Below, one piece after another: positions 1 through 6,971 of a DNA stretch of 26,384 bases. The notes beneath the pieces were generated by a model that worked only from the letters and a program-made list of their open reading frames with translations, ran no database searches and had not been told where the DNA came from. Numbering within the stretch: the stretch's first letter is position 1; each line of letters begins with the position of its first letter. This DNA comes from Pontiella sp. (GTDB lineage Bacteria > Verrucomicrobiota > Kiritimatiellia > Kiritimatiellales > Pontiellaceae), in NCBI GenBank assembly GCA_029939385.1, contig JAOZSZ010000002.1:1-26384 (forward strand), read 5' to 3'. Made by a program: the position numbers and the translations under genes.

Positions 1-1
1 T

Positions 2-1222
2 CAACGGCTGAAGGAGTCGCGCCTGTTGCTCAACCGGTTGAACGAGGGCATCAACAAGGGCCGATCCAAGATTACATCGCACCTCGGGACGAGTCGTCGA
101 AAGGCGGCGCTCAAGGGTGCTGACTATGTGGTTAACGCCATTCAGGTGGGGGGCTACGAACCCTGTACGGTCACTGATTTTGAAATTCCAAAGAAATATG
201 GACTACGGCAAACCATTGCCGACACCCTTGGAATTGGTGGTATTTTTCGTGCGTTGCGCACGGTTCCGGTGATGCTCGATTTTGCGGAGGACATGGAGGC
301 GGTTTGCCCGAATGCATGGTTACTTAATTATACGAACCCCATGTCTATTTTGACCGGTGCAATGCTTCAAGGAACATCCATTAAGACGATTGGGCTTTGT
401 CATTCGGTGCAGATTTGCGCCGAAACCCTTCTGAATGATGTTGATCTTGATCCTGCTGATTTTAAAAAACTCCGGGGTCAGATTGCCGGCATTAATCATA
501 TGGGTTGGTTGCTCGAAATTGCGGATGGTAAAACGGATCTCTATCCACAAATAAAAAAATTGGCCGCTACCAAGGTGAAGGCCGCGCGCAAAAAAGGAGC
601 AACAAAACTACCGGATATGATTCGCCTCGATATGATGCGGCACTTTGGTTACTACATTACCGAATCATCTGAGCATGCGGCCGAATATTATCCCTACTGG
701 CTGAAGGCTCAGTTCCCTGGCTTGGTCGAAGAGTTTAATATTCCGCTCGATGAATATCCACGCCGTTGCATTGCGCAAATTGCCTCTTGGGAAAAACAGC
801 GAGACAAGCTCCTCAATAGCAAAAAGATGACTCATAAACGAAGTAACGAATATGCCAGCTGGATCATGGAGGCCATGGAAACGGATGTTCCAACCCGCAT
901 TGGTGGAAATATTCTTAATCACGGGTTAATTTCCAATCTGCCGGCCAACGCGATTGTGGAAGTGCCGTGCATGGTGGATCGTAATGGGGTGCAAGGATGC
1001 TTTGTGGGCGAACTTCCTCCACAATTAGCCGCGCTTAATCGCACGCATATTAACGTGCATCAGCTGGTGATTGAAGCGGCCCTCGAACGAAATAAAGAAA
1101 AGGTTTATCAAGCCGCCTATCTCGATCCACACCTCTCCTCCGAATTACCACTTGATCAGATTCAGTCGCTCGTGACTGATCTTTTCAAAGCCCATGGCCA
1201 TTGGATTCCTCGCTACTCGTAG
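2..1222 (+). CDS. GH4 alpha-galactosidase (MelA-like), 5' end missing
   Basis: Glycoside hydrolase family 4, an NAD- and Mn-dependent family that cleaves alpha-galactosides by an oxidation-elimination mechanism, normally in the cytoplasm. The reading frame is open from base 2, so the true start and the N-terminal NAD-binding glycine motif lie upstream; the first in-frame TTG at 26 is internal. Visible hallmarks are NYTNPM, the metal/substrate motif GLCHSVQ (the CHSV type, shared by alpha-galactosidases and alpha-glucosidases of the family rather than 6-phospho-beta-glucosidases) and GINHMGW. The C-terminus HGHWIPRYS closes the domain as expected. The preserved part is about 407 codons against a usual 430-480, so little is missing. 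It converges on tlyA with only 20 bp between stop codons. Activity on galactose rather than glucose is inferred from the close resemblance of the CHSVQ and INHM stretches to MelA. Confidence 0.87.
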   Translation, partial: QRLKESRLLLNRLNEGINKGRSKITSHLGTSRRKAALKGADYVVNAIQVGGYEPCTVTDFEIPKKYGLRQTIADTLGIGGIFRALRTVPVMLDFAEDMEAVCPNAWLLNYTNPMSILTGAMLQGTSIKTIGLCHSVQICAETLLNDVDLDPADFKKLRGQIAGINHMGWLLEIADGKTDLYPQIKKLAATKVKAARKKGATKLPDMIRLDMMRHFGYYITESSEHAAEYYPYWLKAQFPGLVEEFNIPLDEYPRRCIAQIASWEKQRDKLLNSKKMTHKRSNEYASWIMEAMETDVPTRIGGNILNHGLISNLPANAIVEVPCMVDRNGVQGCFVGELPPQLAALNRTHINVHQLVIEAALERNKEKVYQAAYLDPHLSSELPLDQIQSLVTDLFKAHGHWIPRYS

Positions 1223-1242
1223 CCTCCGGAAATAACTTTAAG

Positions 1243-1974
1243 TTAGACCTCCCAGTAGGCCAGAAACTCAACATTTCCGGCGGGGCCGGTGATGGGGGAC
1301 GTGCAAAGCTCGAGCCATTTAAAGCCAAGCTCTTGAGTGCCAAAGGTTTTAATCTTTTCAATAACCTCTTGATGGATCTCTGGATCGCGTACAACGCCGC
1401 CTTTCCCGACCTGCTCCCGAGCTGCTTCGAACTGAGGTTTGATGAGGGAGATAATGTGCCCGCCGGGTTTAATCAGTTTTTTGAGCGGCGGAAGAATGTT
1501 GGTAAGCGAAATAAAGGAGGTATCGATACTGCAAAAGTCGGCTTGCTCAGGAATGTCTTCTTCAGTGAGATAACGAGCATTCGTGTTTTCCATGACGACA
1601 ACACGGGCGTCGGAGCGTAGACGATAGTGTAATTGATTGGTTCCGCAATCGACGGCATAAACTTTACTGGCCCCGTGTTGAAGCATGAAATCAGTAAAGC
1701 CGCCAGTGGAGGAGCCGATATCAAGGCAGATCGCATCTTTTAAATTAAAATGAAACTGTTTGTGAGCGCCTTCAATTTTGAGTCCACCCCGGCTGACATA
1801 TCGTTCCTTTTTCTTCACAAAGATTTCCGCATCTTCGGGATAAGAGTGTCCCGGTTTATTCGCCGGCTGTTCTTTGACACGAACCATCCCTGCACGAATG
1901 AGCCGTTGTGCCTGATCCTGGCTGTCGGTTAATTTGCGCTGAACTAATAATTGGTCTAATCGGATTTTTTTCAT
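1243..1974 (-). CDS. tlyA: TlyA family rRNA 2'-O-methyltransferase
   Basis: TlyA-family SAM-dependent ribose methyltransferase, known to modify cytidines of 16S and/or 23S rRNA; some homologues are annotated as hemolysin A. The 243-residue protein has an N-terminal S4 RNA-binding domain (about residues 1-60, beginning MKKIRLDQLLVQR), the family junction SRGGLKIEGA (61-70), and an FtsJ-like Rossmann domain with SAM motif I DIGSSTGGFTD (85-95), followed by DTSFISL and LIKPQFE. The length is normal. The start is the ATG whose complement lies at 1972-1974; no strong Shine-Dalgarno is visible upstream. It is divergent from hemW. A plus-strand open frame over 1201-1620 is only its shadow. Confidence 0.92.
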   Translation of the reverse strand: MKKIRLDQLLVQRKLTDSQDQAQRLIRAGMVRVKEQPANKPGHSYPEDAEIFVKKKERYVSRGGLKIEGAHKQFHFNLKDAICLDIGSSTGGFTDFMLQHGASKVYAVDCGTNQLHYRLRSDARVVVMENTNARYLTEEDIPEQADFCSIDTSFISLTNILPPLKKLIKPGGHIISLIKPQFEAAREQVGKGGVVRDPEIHQEVIEKIKTFGTQELGFKWLELCTSPITGPAGNVEFLAYWEV

Positions 1975-2000
1975 GACGAATAAGGGTAATAACTTTTTGA

Positions 2001-2025
2001 CAGGATAACAGGATAAACGGGATAA
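2001..2025 (+). repeat. Three short CAGGATAA-type tandem units
   Basis: In the tlyA-hemW divergent spacer the octamer CAGGATAA occurs at 2001-2008 and 2009-2016, followed after one A by CGGGATAA at 2018-2025. The array ends eight bases before the hemW ATG, so it overlaps the place where a ribosome-binding site should be. The function is unknown; it may be a degenerate copy of a dispersed intergenic repeat. Confidence 0.6.
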
Positions 2026-2033
2026 GGTTCTCT

Positions 2034-3155
2034 ATGACCGGACTCTATATCCATATTCCTTTTTGTCTCTCACGGTGCAAGTATTGTGATTTTTATAAAC
2101 TGACACCGCAGGAAGGGGGGAATGTAGCGCTATTTCTTCAGTGTTTAGAAATCGAACTACAACGCCTTCCTTCCGCCTTTTCGCCGGAAACGGTGTTTAT
2201 CGGAGGTGGAACACCAACCGCCTTGGAGCCTGAGAACCTTACGACGCTGTTTGAATGTATAAATCAATCCATCGATCTTTCCAACGTCATCGAATTTTCC
2301 AGTGAGGCCAATCCAGGAACCCTGACTCCAGAAAAACTAGCGATTATGAAGGCGGGCGGGGTGAATCGAGTTTCGATTGGAGTGCAGTCTTTTAACGACA
2401 AAGCATTACGCTTGCTGGGTCGAATCCATAATACAAAGGAGGCCGTCGAAGGGTATCACCTCGTGCGAAATGCGGGGTTTGAGAATGTAAATATAGACTT
2501 AATTCAAAGTATCCCCGGGATGAATCCGCAGGACATTCTCGATGATGCTCGGATGGCTATAAATTTAGGGCCTGAGCATATTTCATATTATAACCTGATC
2601 TATGAGCAAGGAACGCCCATAACGAAGGAGCGCGATGAGGGAAGGATTGCGCCACCCGGCGAAGACGACGAGGCCGATCATTATTTTGCGGTTAAATCCA
2701 TCTTGGAAGAGGCCCATTACGGGCATTATGAAATTTCAAATTTTTGTACTCCATCGCATGAATGTAAGCATAACCTACTGTATTGGCAGGGCGGTGAATA
2801 TTTGGGATGCGGGCCATCGGCGCATTCGCATTGGAAGGGGGCACGTTTTGGAAATATTCAAAATTTGCAAAGCTATTGCGACAGACTCCTGCGAAACGAA
2901 AATCCATTCGACGAGTTAGAACGCCTTCCCGCGGAAGATAAAGCGCGTGAAACTTTAGTGATGTGGATGCGACTGCTCAGAGGTGTGGATAAAAAGGCTT
3001 TTTATGAATTAACAGGGTCTGAGGTCGATGCGCTTTGCGGCCAATCCATTCGAGAGATGGAGGAGGAGAGTCTGCTTCAGCAGTTTGAAAATCATGTGGC
3101 TTTAACAAAGCAGGCCTTATTTATTAGCAACTCGGTGCTTAGCGAATGGGTCTAA
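2034..3155 (+). CDS. hemW: HemW radical SAM heme chaperone
   Basis: Radical SAM protein of the HemN/HemW family. HemW binds heme and delivers it to target proteins; it is often misannotated as oxygen-independent coproporphyrinogen III oxidase. The iron-sulfur motif CxxxCxxC is at C11, C15 and C18 (CLSRCKYCDF), followed by IGGGTPT, SSEANPGT, GVQSFND and GRIHN. The HNxxYW motif that marks HemW is present as CKHNLLYW, followed by GCGPSAHS. The length of 373 residues is typical for HemW and shorter than HemN (about 450). The start ATG is preceded by a repeat array instead of a clear Shine-Dalgarno. The gene ends about 120 bp before rpmB and is probably transcribed separately from it. Confidence 0.9.
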   Translation: MTGLYIHIPFCLSRCKYCDFYKLTPQEGGNVALFLQCLEIELQRLPSAFSPETVFIGGGTPTALEPENLTTLFECINQSIDLSNVIEFSSEANPGTLTPEKLAIMKAGGVNRVSIGVQSFNDKALRLLGRIHNTKEAVEGYHLVRNAGFENVNIDLIQSIPGMNPQDILDDARMAINLGPEHISYYNLIYEQGTPITKERDEGRIAPPGEDDEADHYFAVKSILEEAHYGHYEISNFCTPSHECKHNLLYWQGGEYLGCGPSAHSHWKGARFGNIQNLQSYCDRLLRNENPFDELERLPAEDKARETLVMWMRLLRGVDKKAFYELTGSEVDALCGQSIREMEEESLLQQFENHVALTKQALFISNSVLSEWV

Positions 3156-3277
3156 TCAGGGTACGCCCTTTAAAAAACCTGTATCTTTAGCCTTGCAAAG
3201 CCGACAGAAATGCTTATTTTCCAAGCTCTTATTGAGACCCGATAGAATTTTAAGAACAGATTATAGAGGTATTTACG

Positions 3278-3508
3278 ATGGGCAAAGAATGTGCAATTAC
3301 AGGAAAGAAAACCATTAGTGGACGTAGTATTGTGCGTAAAGGTTTAGCAAAGAAAAAAGGCGGAATCGGTCTCCACGTGACCAGCGCAACCAAGCGTACG
3401 TTCAAGCCGAACCTACAACGCGTTCGTGTTAAGGATGAAAACGGAACGGTTAAGCGTATATGGGTTTCTGCCAAGGCAATTAAATCGGGGCTCATTAAAA
3501 AGGCCTAG
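3278..3508 (+). CDS. rpmB: 50S ribosomal protein bL28
   Basis: bL28, a small basic protein of the large ribosomal subunit. The 76-residue sequence starts MGKECAITGKKTISGRS and contains the family segment ATKRTFKPNLQ and the C-terminal VSAKAIKSGLI. Only one cysteine is present, so this is the zinc-free form also found in proteobacteria. The ATG follows an AGAGGT Shine-Dalgarno about 8 bases upstream. It is a single gene, ended by the hairpin-plus-T terminator at 3533-3564. Confidence 0.95.
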   Translation: MGKECAITGKKTISGRSIVRKGLAKKKGGIGLHVTSATKRTFKPNLQRVRVKDENGTVKRIWVSAKAIKSGLIKKA

Positions 3509-3509
3509 A

Positions 3510-3524
3510 TTCCTTTCCAAGGAA
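3510..3524. repeat. Small perfect palindrome after rpmB
   Basis: TTCCTT at 3510-3515 pairs with AAGGAA at 3519-3524 across a three-base loop, starting two bases after the rpmB stop. It has no T tract, so it is not itself a terminator; it could stabilise the 3' end of the mRNA. The role is unknown. Confidence 0.45.
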
Positions 3525-3532
3525 GCCAATTC

Positions 3533-3564
3533 AAAGCCGTCTCTTTTCAGGGGCGGTTTTTTTT
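3533..3564 (+). terminator. Rho-independent terminator of rpmB
   Basis: The arm AAAGCCGTCTC (3533-3543) pairs with GGGGCGGTTTT (3550-3560) over 11 positions, three of them G-T wobbles, with a TTTTCA loop. The run of eight T at 3557-3564 follows directly. It lies 25 bp past the rpmB stop. Confidence 0.85.
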
Positions 3565-3679
3565 GTGTCTGGAGGATACGAAATTCCGAATAGGTGGGTG
3601 GCCCAGAAGGGATAAAGTTTAGCGGGGAGTTTGTTATATATTCGATGAGCGGATTGCAAAGGCTTCTATTTTTTTCGAC

Positions 3680-3707
3680 AAAAAAAGCAGTCGCAATATG
3701 CGACTGC
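3680..3707 (-). terminator. Rho-independent terminator of rpsN
   Basis: A perfect 9-bp stem, GCAGTCGCA (3687-3695) with TGCGACTGC (3699-3707) and loop ATA, is flanked on the plus strand by seven A at 3680-3686. On the minus strand this is a hairpin followed by a T7 tract, 29 bp beyond the rpsN stop. Nothing is recognised between it and the rpmB terminator. Confidence 0.88.
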
Positions 3708-3736
3708 TTATTTCTTTCAACGAAAATGGATTTCGT

Positions 3737-4042
3737 TTACCAGCTGGCTTTCGTCATGCCGGGGATTTTACCTTGCGATGCCATTTCGCGAAGGGTGATA
3801 CGGGATAAACCGAATTTGCGGTATACGGCGTGCGGACGACCTGTTACCGAGCAACGGTTCATAATGCGGTTAGGATTTGCATCCAGCGGCAATGAGCGAA
3901 GCTTACGGACAGCAGCCATACGATCTTCAGGTGAAGTCGCTGCGCTTTTAATAGTTACTTTCAGTTCAGTGCGTAGTGTGCGGTATTTTGCGGCACATTT
4001 GATGCGCTGTTCATTCTTTGCGATTTTGCTCTTTTTAGCCAT
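3737..4042 (-). CDS. rpsN: 30S ribosomal protein uS14
   Basis: uS14 of the small ribosomal subunit head. The long open frame runs back to 4108, but the homologous start is [16 protein letters not shown] at 4042, giving 101 residues, the normal length of the zinc-free proteobacterial-type form. The C-terminus carries the diagnostic [20 protein letters not shown] and [18 protein letters not shown]. An AGGAAC/AAGAGA purine stretch precedes the chosen ATG on the minus strand. The gene stands alone rather than in the S10/spc ribosomal cluster and ends at a strong terminator. Confidence 0.95.
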   Translation of the reverse strand: MAKKSKIAKNEQRIKCAAKYRTLRTELKVTIKSAATSPEDRMAAVRKLRSLPLDANPNRIMNRCSVTGRPHAVYRKFGLSRITLREMASQGKIPGMTKASW

Positions 4043-4152
4043 ATATCTCTTGTTCCTTTTGTTGAAAGACCCGTGGATAAAACATAATAGAGTGAGGCCG
4101 TGCAACATTAAATGATTAAAAAATATAGGAGGTCACCCTTCTGCTTCTTGTA

Positions 4153-4181
4153 TTGATATATGCCTCGTTTTCTCTTTTAAA
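4153..4181 (+). promoter_or_regulatory. Candidate sigma-70-type promoter for gltA
   Basis: TTGATA (4153-4158) and TTTAAA (4176-4181) are separated by 17 bp, matching the -35 and -10 consensus at 5/6 and 4/6 positions. This would give a leader of about 65 nt before the gltA start at 4252. It was judged by eye only. Confidence 0.25.
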
Positions 4182-4238
4182 CTTGCAAGCAGGGGAGAGA
4201 ACCGTATTTTTGAACCCTTCATGAGTCACACATGAGTT

Positions 4239-4244
4239 GAGGAG
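4239..4244 (+). promoter_or_regulatory. Shine-Dalgarno that fixes the gltA start
   Basis: GAGGAG ends seven bases before the ATG at 4252. The upstream in-frame TTG at 4237 overlaps this site and is therefore unlikely to be the real start. Confidence 0.75.
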
Positions 4245-4251
4245 AATTAAA

Positions 4252-5541
4252 ATGTTAAATATAAAAAATACGGGAACCGCTACCCTTACTATAGGCGATA
4301 AAACGATTAAATTGCCCATTCTCGAAGGTTCCGAACATGAGAAAGCTATTGATATCCGAGCATTGCGTAAAGAAACTGGATTTATTACCTATGACCCTGG
4401 ATTTGTAAATACAGGCTGTTGTAAAAGCGATATCACTTATATTGATGGGGAAAAGGGTATTCTTCGTTATCGGGGATACGGCATTAATGATCTTGCTGAT
4501 ACCTGTGAGTTTGTTGAGGTGGCCTACTTGTTGGTGCACGGCACATTGCCAAATAAAAAGCAGCAGACTGAGTTTTCCGAGCACTTGAATAACCACTCCA
4601 TGTTACACGAAGACATGCGGCACTTTTTTAATAATTTCCCTGATCATGCACATCCCATGGCAACGCTTTCGGCAATGGCCGTTTCGCTTTCATCCTTCTA
4701 TCCCGAACTTGAAGATACAAGCACGCAGGAGAACATTGACTATAAGGTCACTCGGCTTCTTTCAAAAATGCGGACCGCGGCCGCTTTCTCTTATAAGAAA
4801 TCGATTGGTCATCCAATTGTTCAGCCACGCCATGATCTAACCTACTGCGAAAACTTTCTAAACATGATGTTCAGCACTCCCGTAAACAACTATCAGGTTG
4901 ATCCTATTGTTGCAAAGGCACTTAACAAGTTACTCATCCTTCATGCGGATCATGAGCAAAACTGTTCTGCATCCGTGGTCAAAATGGTGGGGAGTTCCGA
5001 GGCAAATCTATATGCATCCATTTCAGCAGGGATCTGTGCGTTGTGGGGACCGCTACACGGCGGAGCCAATCAGCATGTGATTGAGATGCTCGAACGAATT
5101 ATCGAAGAGGATAATGGGGATGTAAAAAAGGTGATTGAACGCGCTAAGGATAAAAATGATTCCTTTCGTCTGATGGGAGTGGGTCACCGTGTTTATAAAT
5201 CCTATGACCCGCGTGCAAAAGTGGCGAAGCAAATGTGTAAAGATGTGCTTGCGAAACTGGGAACCAACGATCCACTTGTTGATTTAGCTCAAGAGTTAGA
5301 AGAAGCGGTTTTGGCGGATGAATATTTCCAAAGTCGTAGTCTCTATCCAAACATCGATTTTTACACGGGTCTGACCTATCGAGCCATGGGTATTCCAACC
5401 AATATGTTCACCGTAATGTTTGCTATTGGCCGCATTCCTGGATGGATTGCACAATGGTTAGAAATGAAAGAAGATCCGCATGGCCGAATCGGTCGCCCTC
5501 GCCAAATCTATACCGGCCCGACACAACGTTCGATTTCCTAA
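4252..5541 (+). CDS. gltA: Citrate synthase, type II
   Basis: Condenses oxaloacetate with acetyl-CoA to citrate at the entry of the TCA cycle or of glutamate synthesis. The 429-residue protein has the length and N-terminal extension of the hexameric Gram-negative (type II) enzymes. The three catalytic residues are visible: H269 in LHGGAN, H312 in GVGHRVY and D369 in YPNIDFY; DHEQN at 233-237 and GRIGRPRQIYTG near the C-terminus are also typical. The ATG at 4252 is chosen because a GAGGAG ribosome site sits just upstream. A TPR gene follows after 18 bp and is probably co-transcribed. Confidence 0.95.
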   Translation: MLNIKNTGTATLTIGDKTIKLPILEGSEHEKAIDIRALRKETGFITYDPGFVNTGCCKSDITYIDGEKGILRYRGYGINDLADTCEFVEVAYLLVHGTLPNKKQQTEFSEHLNNHSMLHEDMRHFFNNFPDHAHPMATLSAMAVSLSSFYPELEDTSTQENIDYKVTRLLSKMRTAAAFSYKKSIGHPIVQPRHDLTYCENFLNMMFSTPVNNYQVDPIVAKALNKLLILHADHEQNCSASVVKMVGSSEANLYASISAGICALWGPLHGGANQHVIEMLERIIEEDNGDVKKVIERAKDKNDSFRLMGVGHRVYKSYDPRAKVAKQMCKDVLAKLGTNDPLVDLAQELEEAVLADEYFQSRSLYPNIDFYTGLTYRAMGIPTNMFTVMFAIGRIPGWIAQWLEMKEDPHGRIGRPRQIYTGPTQRSIS

Positions 5542-5559
5542 ATTTAAAGGTTTTTTACT

Positions 5560-5952
5560 ATGAGTAAGGAACGAGCCAACGGCCATAATGTAATTGAACT
5601 AGGCTTCCTCGAAAAAATATCAGCACGTCTGCCTGAAGATCTTGAGATTTTACAGGCTCTTGCTGATCTCTATACAAAGACGGGACGATTTGCCGATGGG
5701 TTGATGATTGATATTAAGCTTAGTCAACAACAACCCACGGATGATCTGGTTTGGTATAATTTAGGTTGTTCCTATGCTCTTACCAATCATCTTGACGATG
5801 CATTCGATGCGCTGAACACAGCCATTGAACTGGGGTACGGGGATTACGATTGGATGAAGACTGATTCCGATCTCAACAATCTGCATGCAGATCCCCGATT
5901 TGAGTCACTTCTTAATTGGCTTTATACCGTTTGCAATGAAGAGGGATTTTGA
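5560..5952 (+). CDS. Small TPR-repeat protein
   Basis: A 130-residue soluble protein with no signal peptide or membrane segment. Helical repeat units are visible: LEILQALADLYTKTGRFADG (about residues 28-47) and VWYNLGCSYALTNHLDDAFD (about 64-83), each with the TPR pattern of W/L, G/A, Y and A positions. It ends with LHADPRFESLLNWL, a C-terminal cap often seen in TPR proteins. These repeats usually mediate protein-protein contacts; no catalytic motif is seen. It starts 18 bp after gltA, so it is probably in the same operon, but the partner is unknown. Confidence 0.75.
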   Translation: MSKERANGHNVIELGFLEKISARLPEDLEILQALADLYTKTGRFADGLMIDIKLSQQQPTDDLVWYNLGCSYALTNHLDDAFDALNTAIELGYGDYDWMKTDSDLNNLHADPRFESLLNWLYTVCNEEGF

Positions 5953-6001
5953 TCCACCGGAATCGTATAAACCCACTTGATTCCACAAGCCTCATCCTCG
6001 A

Positions 6002-6835
6002 TTATTGTTTTTTTCGGTAGGTGCGCGAAGTTTCCCCCGTCTCCTTCTTAAAGATCCGGCAGAAGGCTTGGGGCGAACCGAAACCCGCTTCTTCTGCGAC
6101 ATCAGCAATCGAAAGATCGGTAGTTCGCAATAAAGCCATGGCTCGGTTGAGGCGATAGTTTTGAATATAGCTACCCAGCGGTATTCCGGCGGCTTCCCGA
6201 AACAAGGTGCGTAGCCACGATTCGGACAGATTTAGTTTTTTGGCCAGATCGGCAACCACGACGGTTCTTCCCCTCGATTCAGACATCAGCCGATTGATCG
6301 TGCGCAGCAGGCTATCGCGGGGTTCCGGCGGAAGGGTGGCATCCGAGATCCGGCTCTCCTTCTTTAATGCCAGCAATAGCCCGATGAGGGCAGTTTGCAA
6401 CTGCTCGGCCTGCTGTTCATTTCGTTGCCACTCGTTCAGTAATGCGCCGAGTGCGTCGCGGATATTCCCACTGGTTTCCCGAACCCGGTTCCTCAGCGGT
6501 TCAAGAAAGCTTTCGGCCTTGAGCTCAAAGGTACAGAACAGCCAATGCAAATGGGACGACTCCAACTGACTAAAGTGGTGAAACTGATAGGGCAGAATCA
6601 ATAGCGCCTGGCCGGGAGCAAGCGGTAGCACCTGGTTATTAACGTGTACATGCCCTTTGGTTTCGAGGTTGAATGCCAGTACAAAGCGATGGTGCGACCG
6701 GTTCTGCAACGCTGCCTGCTGAAGAGTATTCCGAGTGGTTCGGGAATACAGCAAAATATTGGTAGGGGTGGGTAGCTGGCCTTGACCGACCCCTTTAAAA
6801 TAGTCCTTTGGTTCCTCCAATATGGGATAGTGCAT
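6002..6835 (-). CDS. AraC family transcriptional regulator
   Basis: A 277-residue regulator with an N-terminal cupin-like sugar-sensing half (about 25-110, including LPLAPGQALLILPYQFHHF) and a C-terminal AraC DNA-binding domain with two helix-turn-helix units, near 193-217 (VVADLAKKLNLSESWLRTLF) and 242-266 (SIADVAEEAGFGSPQAFCRI). It is divergent from the eight-gene sugar locus and is separated from it by 136 bp that hold a direct repeat and a promoter-like pair. By context it is the local activator, responding to a sugar made or imported by that locus; the ligand cannot be read from sequence. Downstream it converges on the TPR gene with no clear terminator between them. Confidence 0.88.
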   Translation of the reverse strand: MHYPILEEPKDYFKGVGQGQLPTPTNILLYSRTTRNTLQQAALQNRSHHRFVLAFNLETKGHVHVNNQVLPLAPGQALLILPYQFHHFSQLESSHLHWLFCTFELKAESFLEPLRNRVRETSGNIRDALGALLNEWQRNEQQAEQLQTALIGLLLALKKESRISDATLPPEPRDSLLRTINRLMSESRGRTVVVADLAKKLNLSESWLRTLFREAAGIPLGSYIQNYRLNRAMALLRTTDLSIADVAEEAGFGSPQAFCRIFKKETGETSRTYRKKQ

Positions 6836-6863
6836 CCGTGCAGAATGCCGCTTAATTTTAAAA

Positions 6864-6898
6864 AGTCAATATAGTTAATTTATAGTCGAAATAGACAA
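6864..6898. promoter_or_regulatory. Candidate regulator-binding direct repeats
   Basis: Two related 15-mers begin at 6864 (AGTCAATATAGTTAA) and 6884 (AGTCGAAATAGACAA), identical at 11 of 15 positions and 20 bp apart, that is, two helical turns. AraC-type proteins commonly bind such direct half-sites. They lie just upstream of the promoter-like sequence of the sugar locus. Confidence 0.35.
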
Positions 6899-6908
6899 GT
6901 TATTGATC

Positions 6909-6937
6909 TTTAGATGATGAATTCCTCCACCTATTAT
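6909..6937 (+). promoter_or_regulatory. Candidate promoter of the sugar locus
   Basis: TTTAGA (6909-6914, a weak -35 as expected for an activated promoter) and TATTAT (6932-6937, 5/6 match to the -10 consensus) are spaced by 17 bp. The inferred transcript would begin near 6944, about 28 nt before the first gene. It was identified by eye only. Confidence 0.35.
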
Positions 6938-6957
6938 GTGACCTCAAATTAAAAAAT

Positions 6958-6963
6958 AGGTGA
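6958..6963 (+). promoter_or_regulatory. Shine-Dalgarno that fixes the ROK gene start
   Basis: AGGTGA lies eight bases upstream of the ATG at 6972. The GTG at 6960 is inside this site and is rejected as start codon. Confidence 0.65.
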
Positions 6964-6971
6964 ATATAGCA

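Noticed and set aside
1201..1620. 139-codon plus-strand open frame after the GH4 gene
   Set aside because: It lies antisense to tlyA, resembles no family, and tlyA has clear S4 and SAM motifs throughout.
3278..4042. Possible zinc-starvation (Zur-type) paralogue pair, bL28 and uS14 without zinc motifs
   Set aside because: Both are the ordinary zinc-free forms found as the only copies in many Gram-negatives, they are convergent rather than co-transcribed, and no Zur-like box was seen.
3594..4115. 173-codon plus-strand open frame
   Set aside because: It is antisense to rpsN and its terminator; the minus-strand uS14 is unmistakable.
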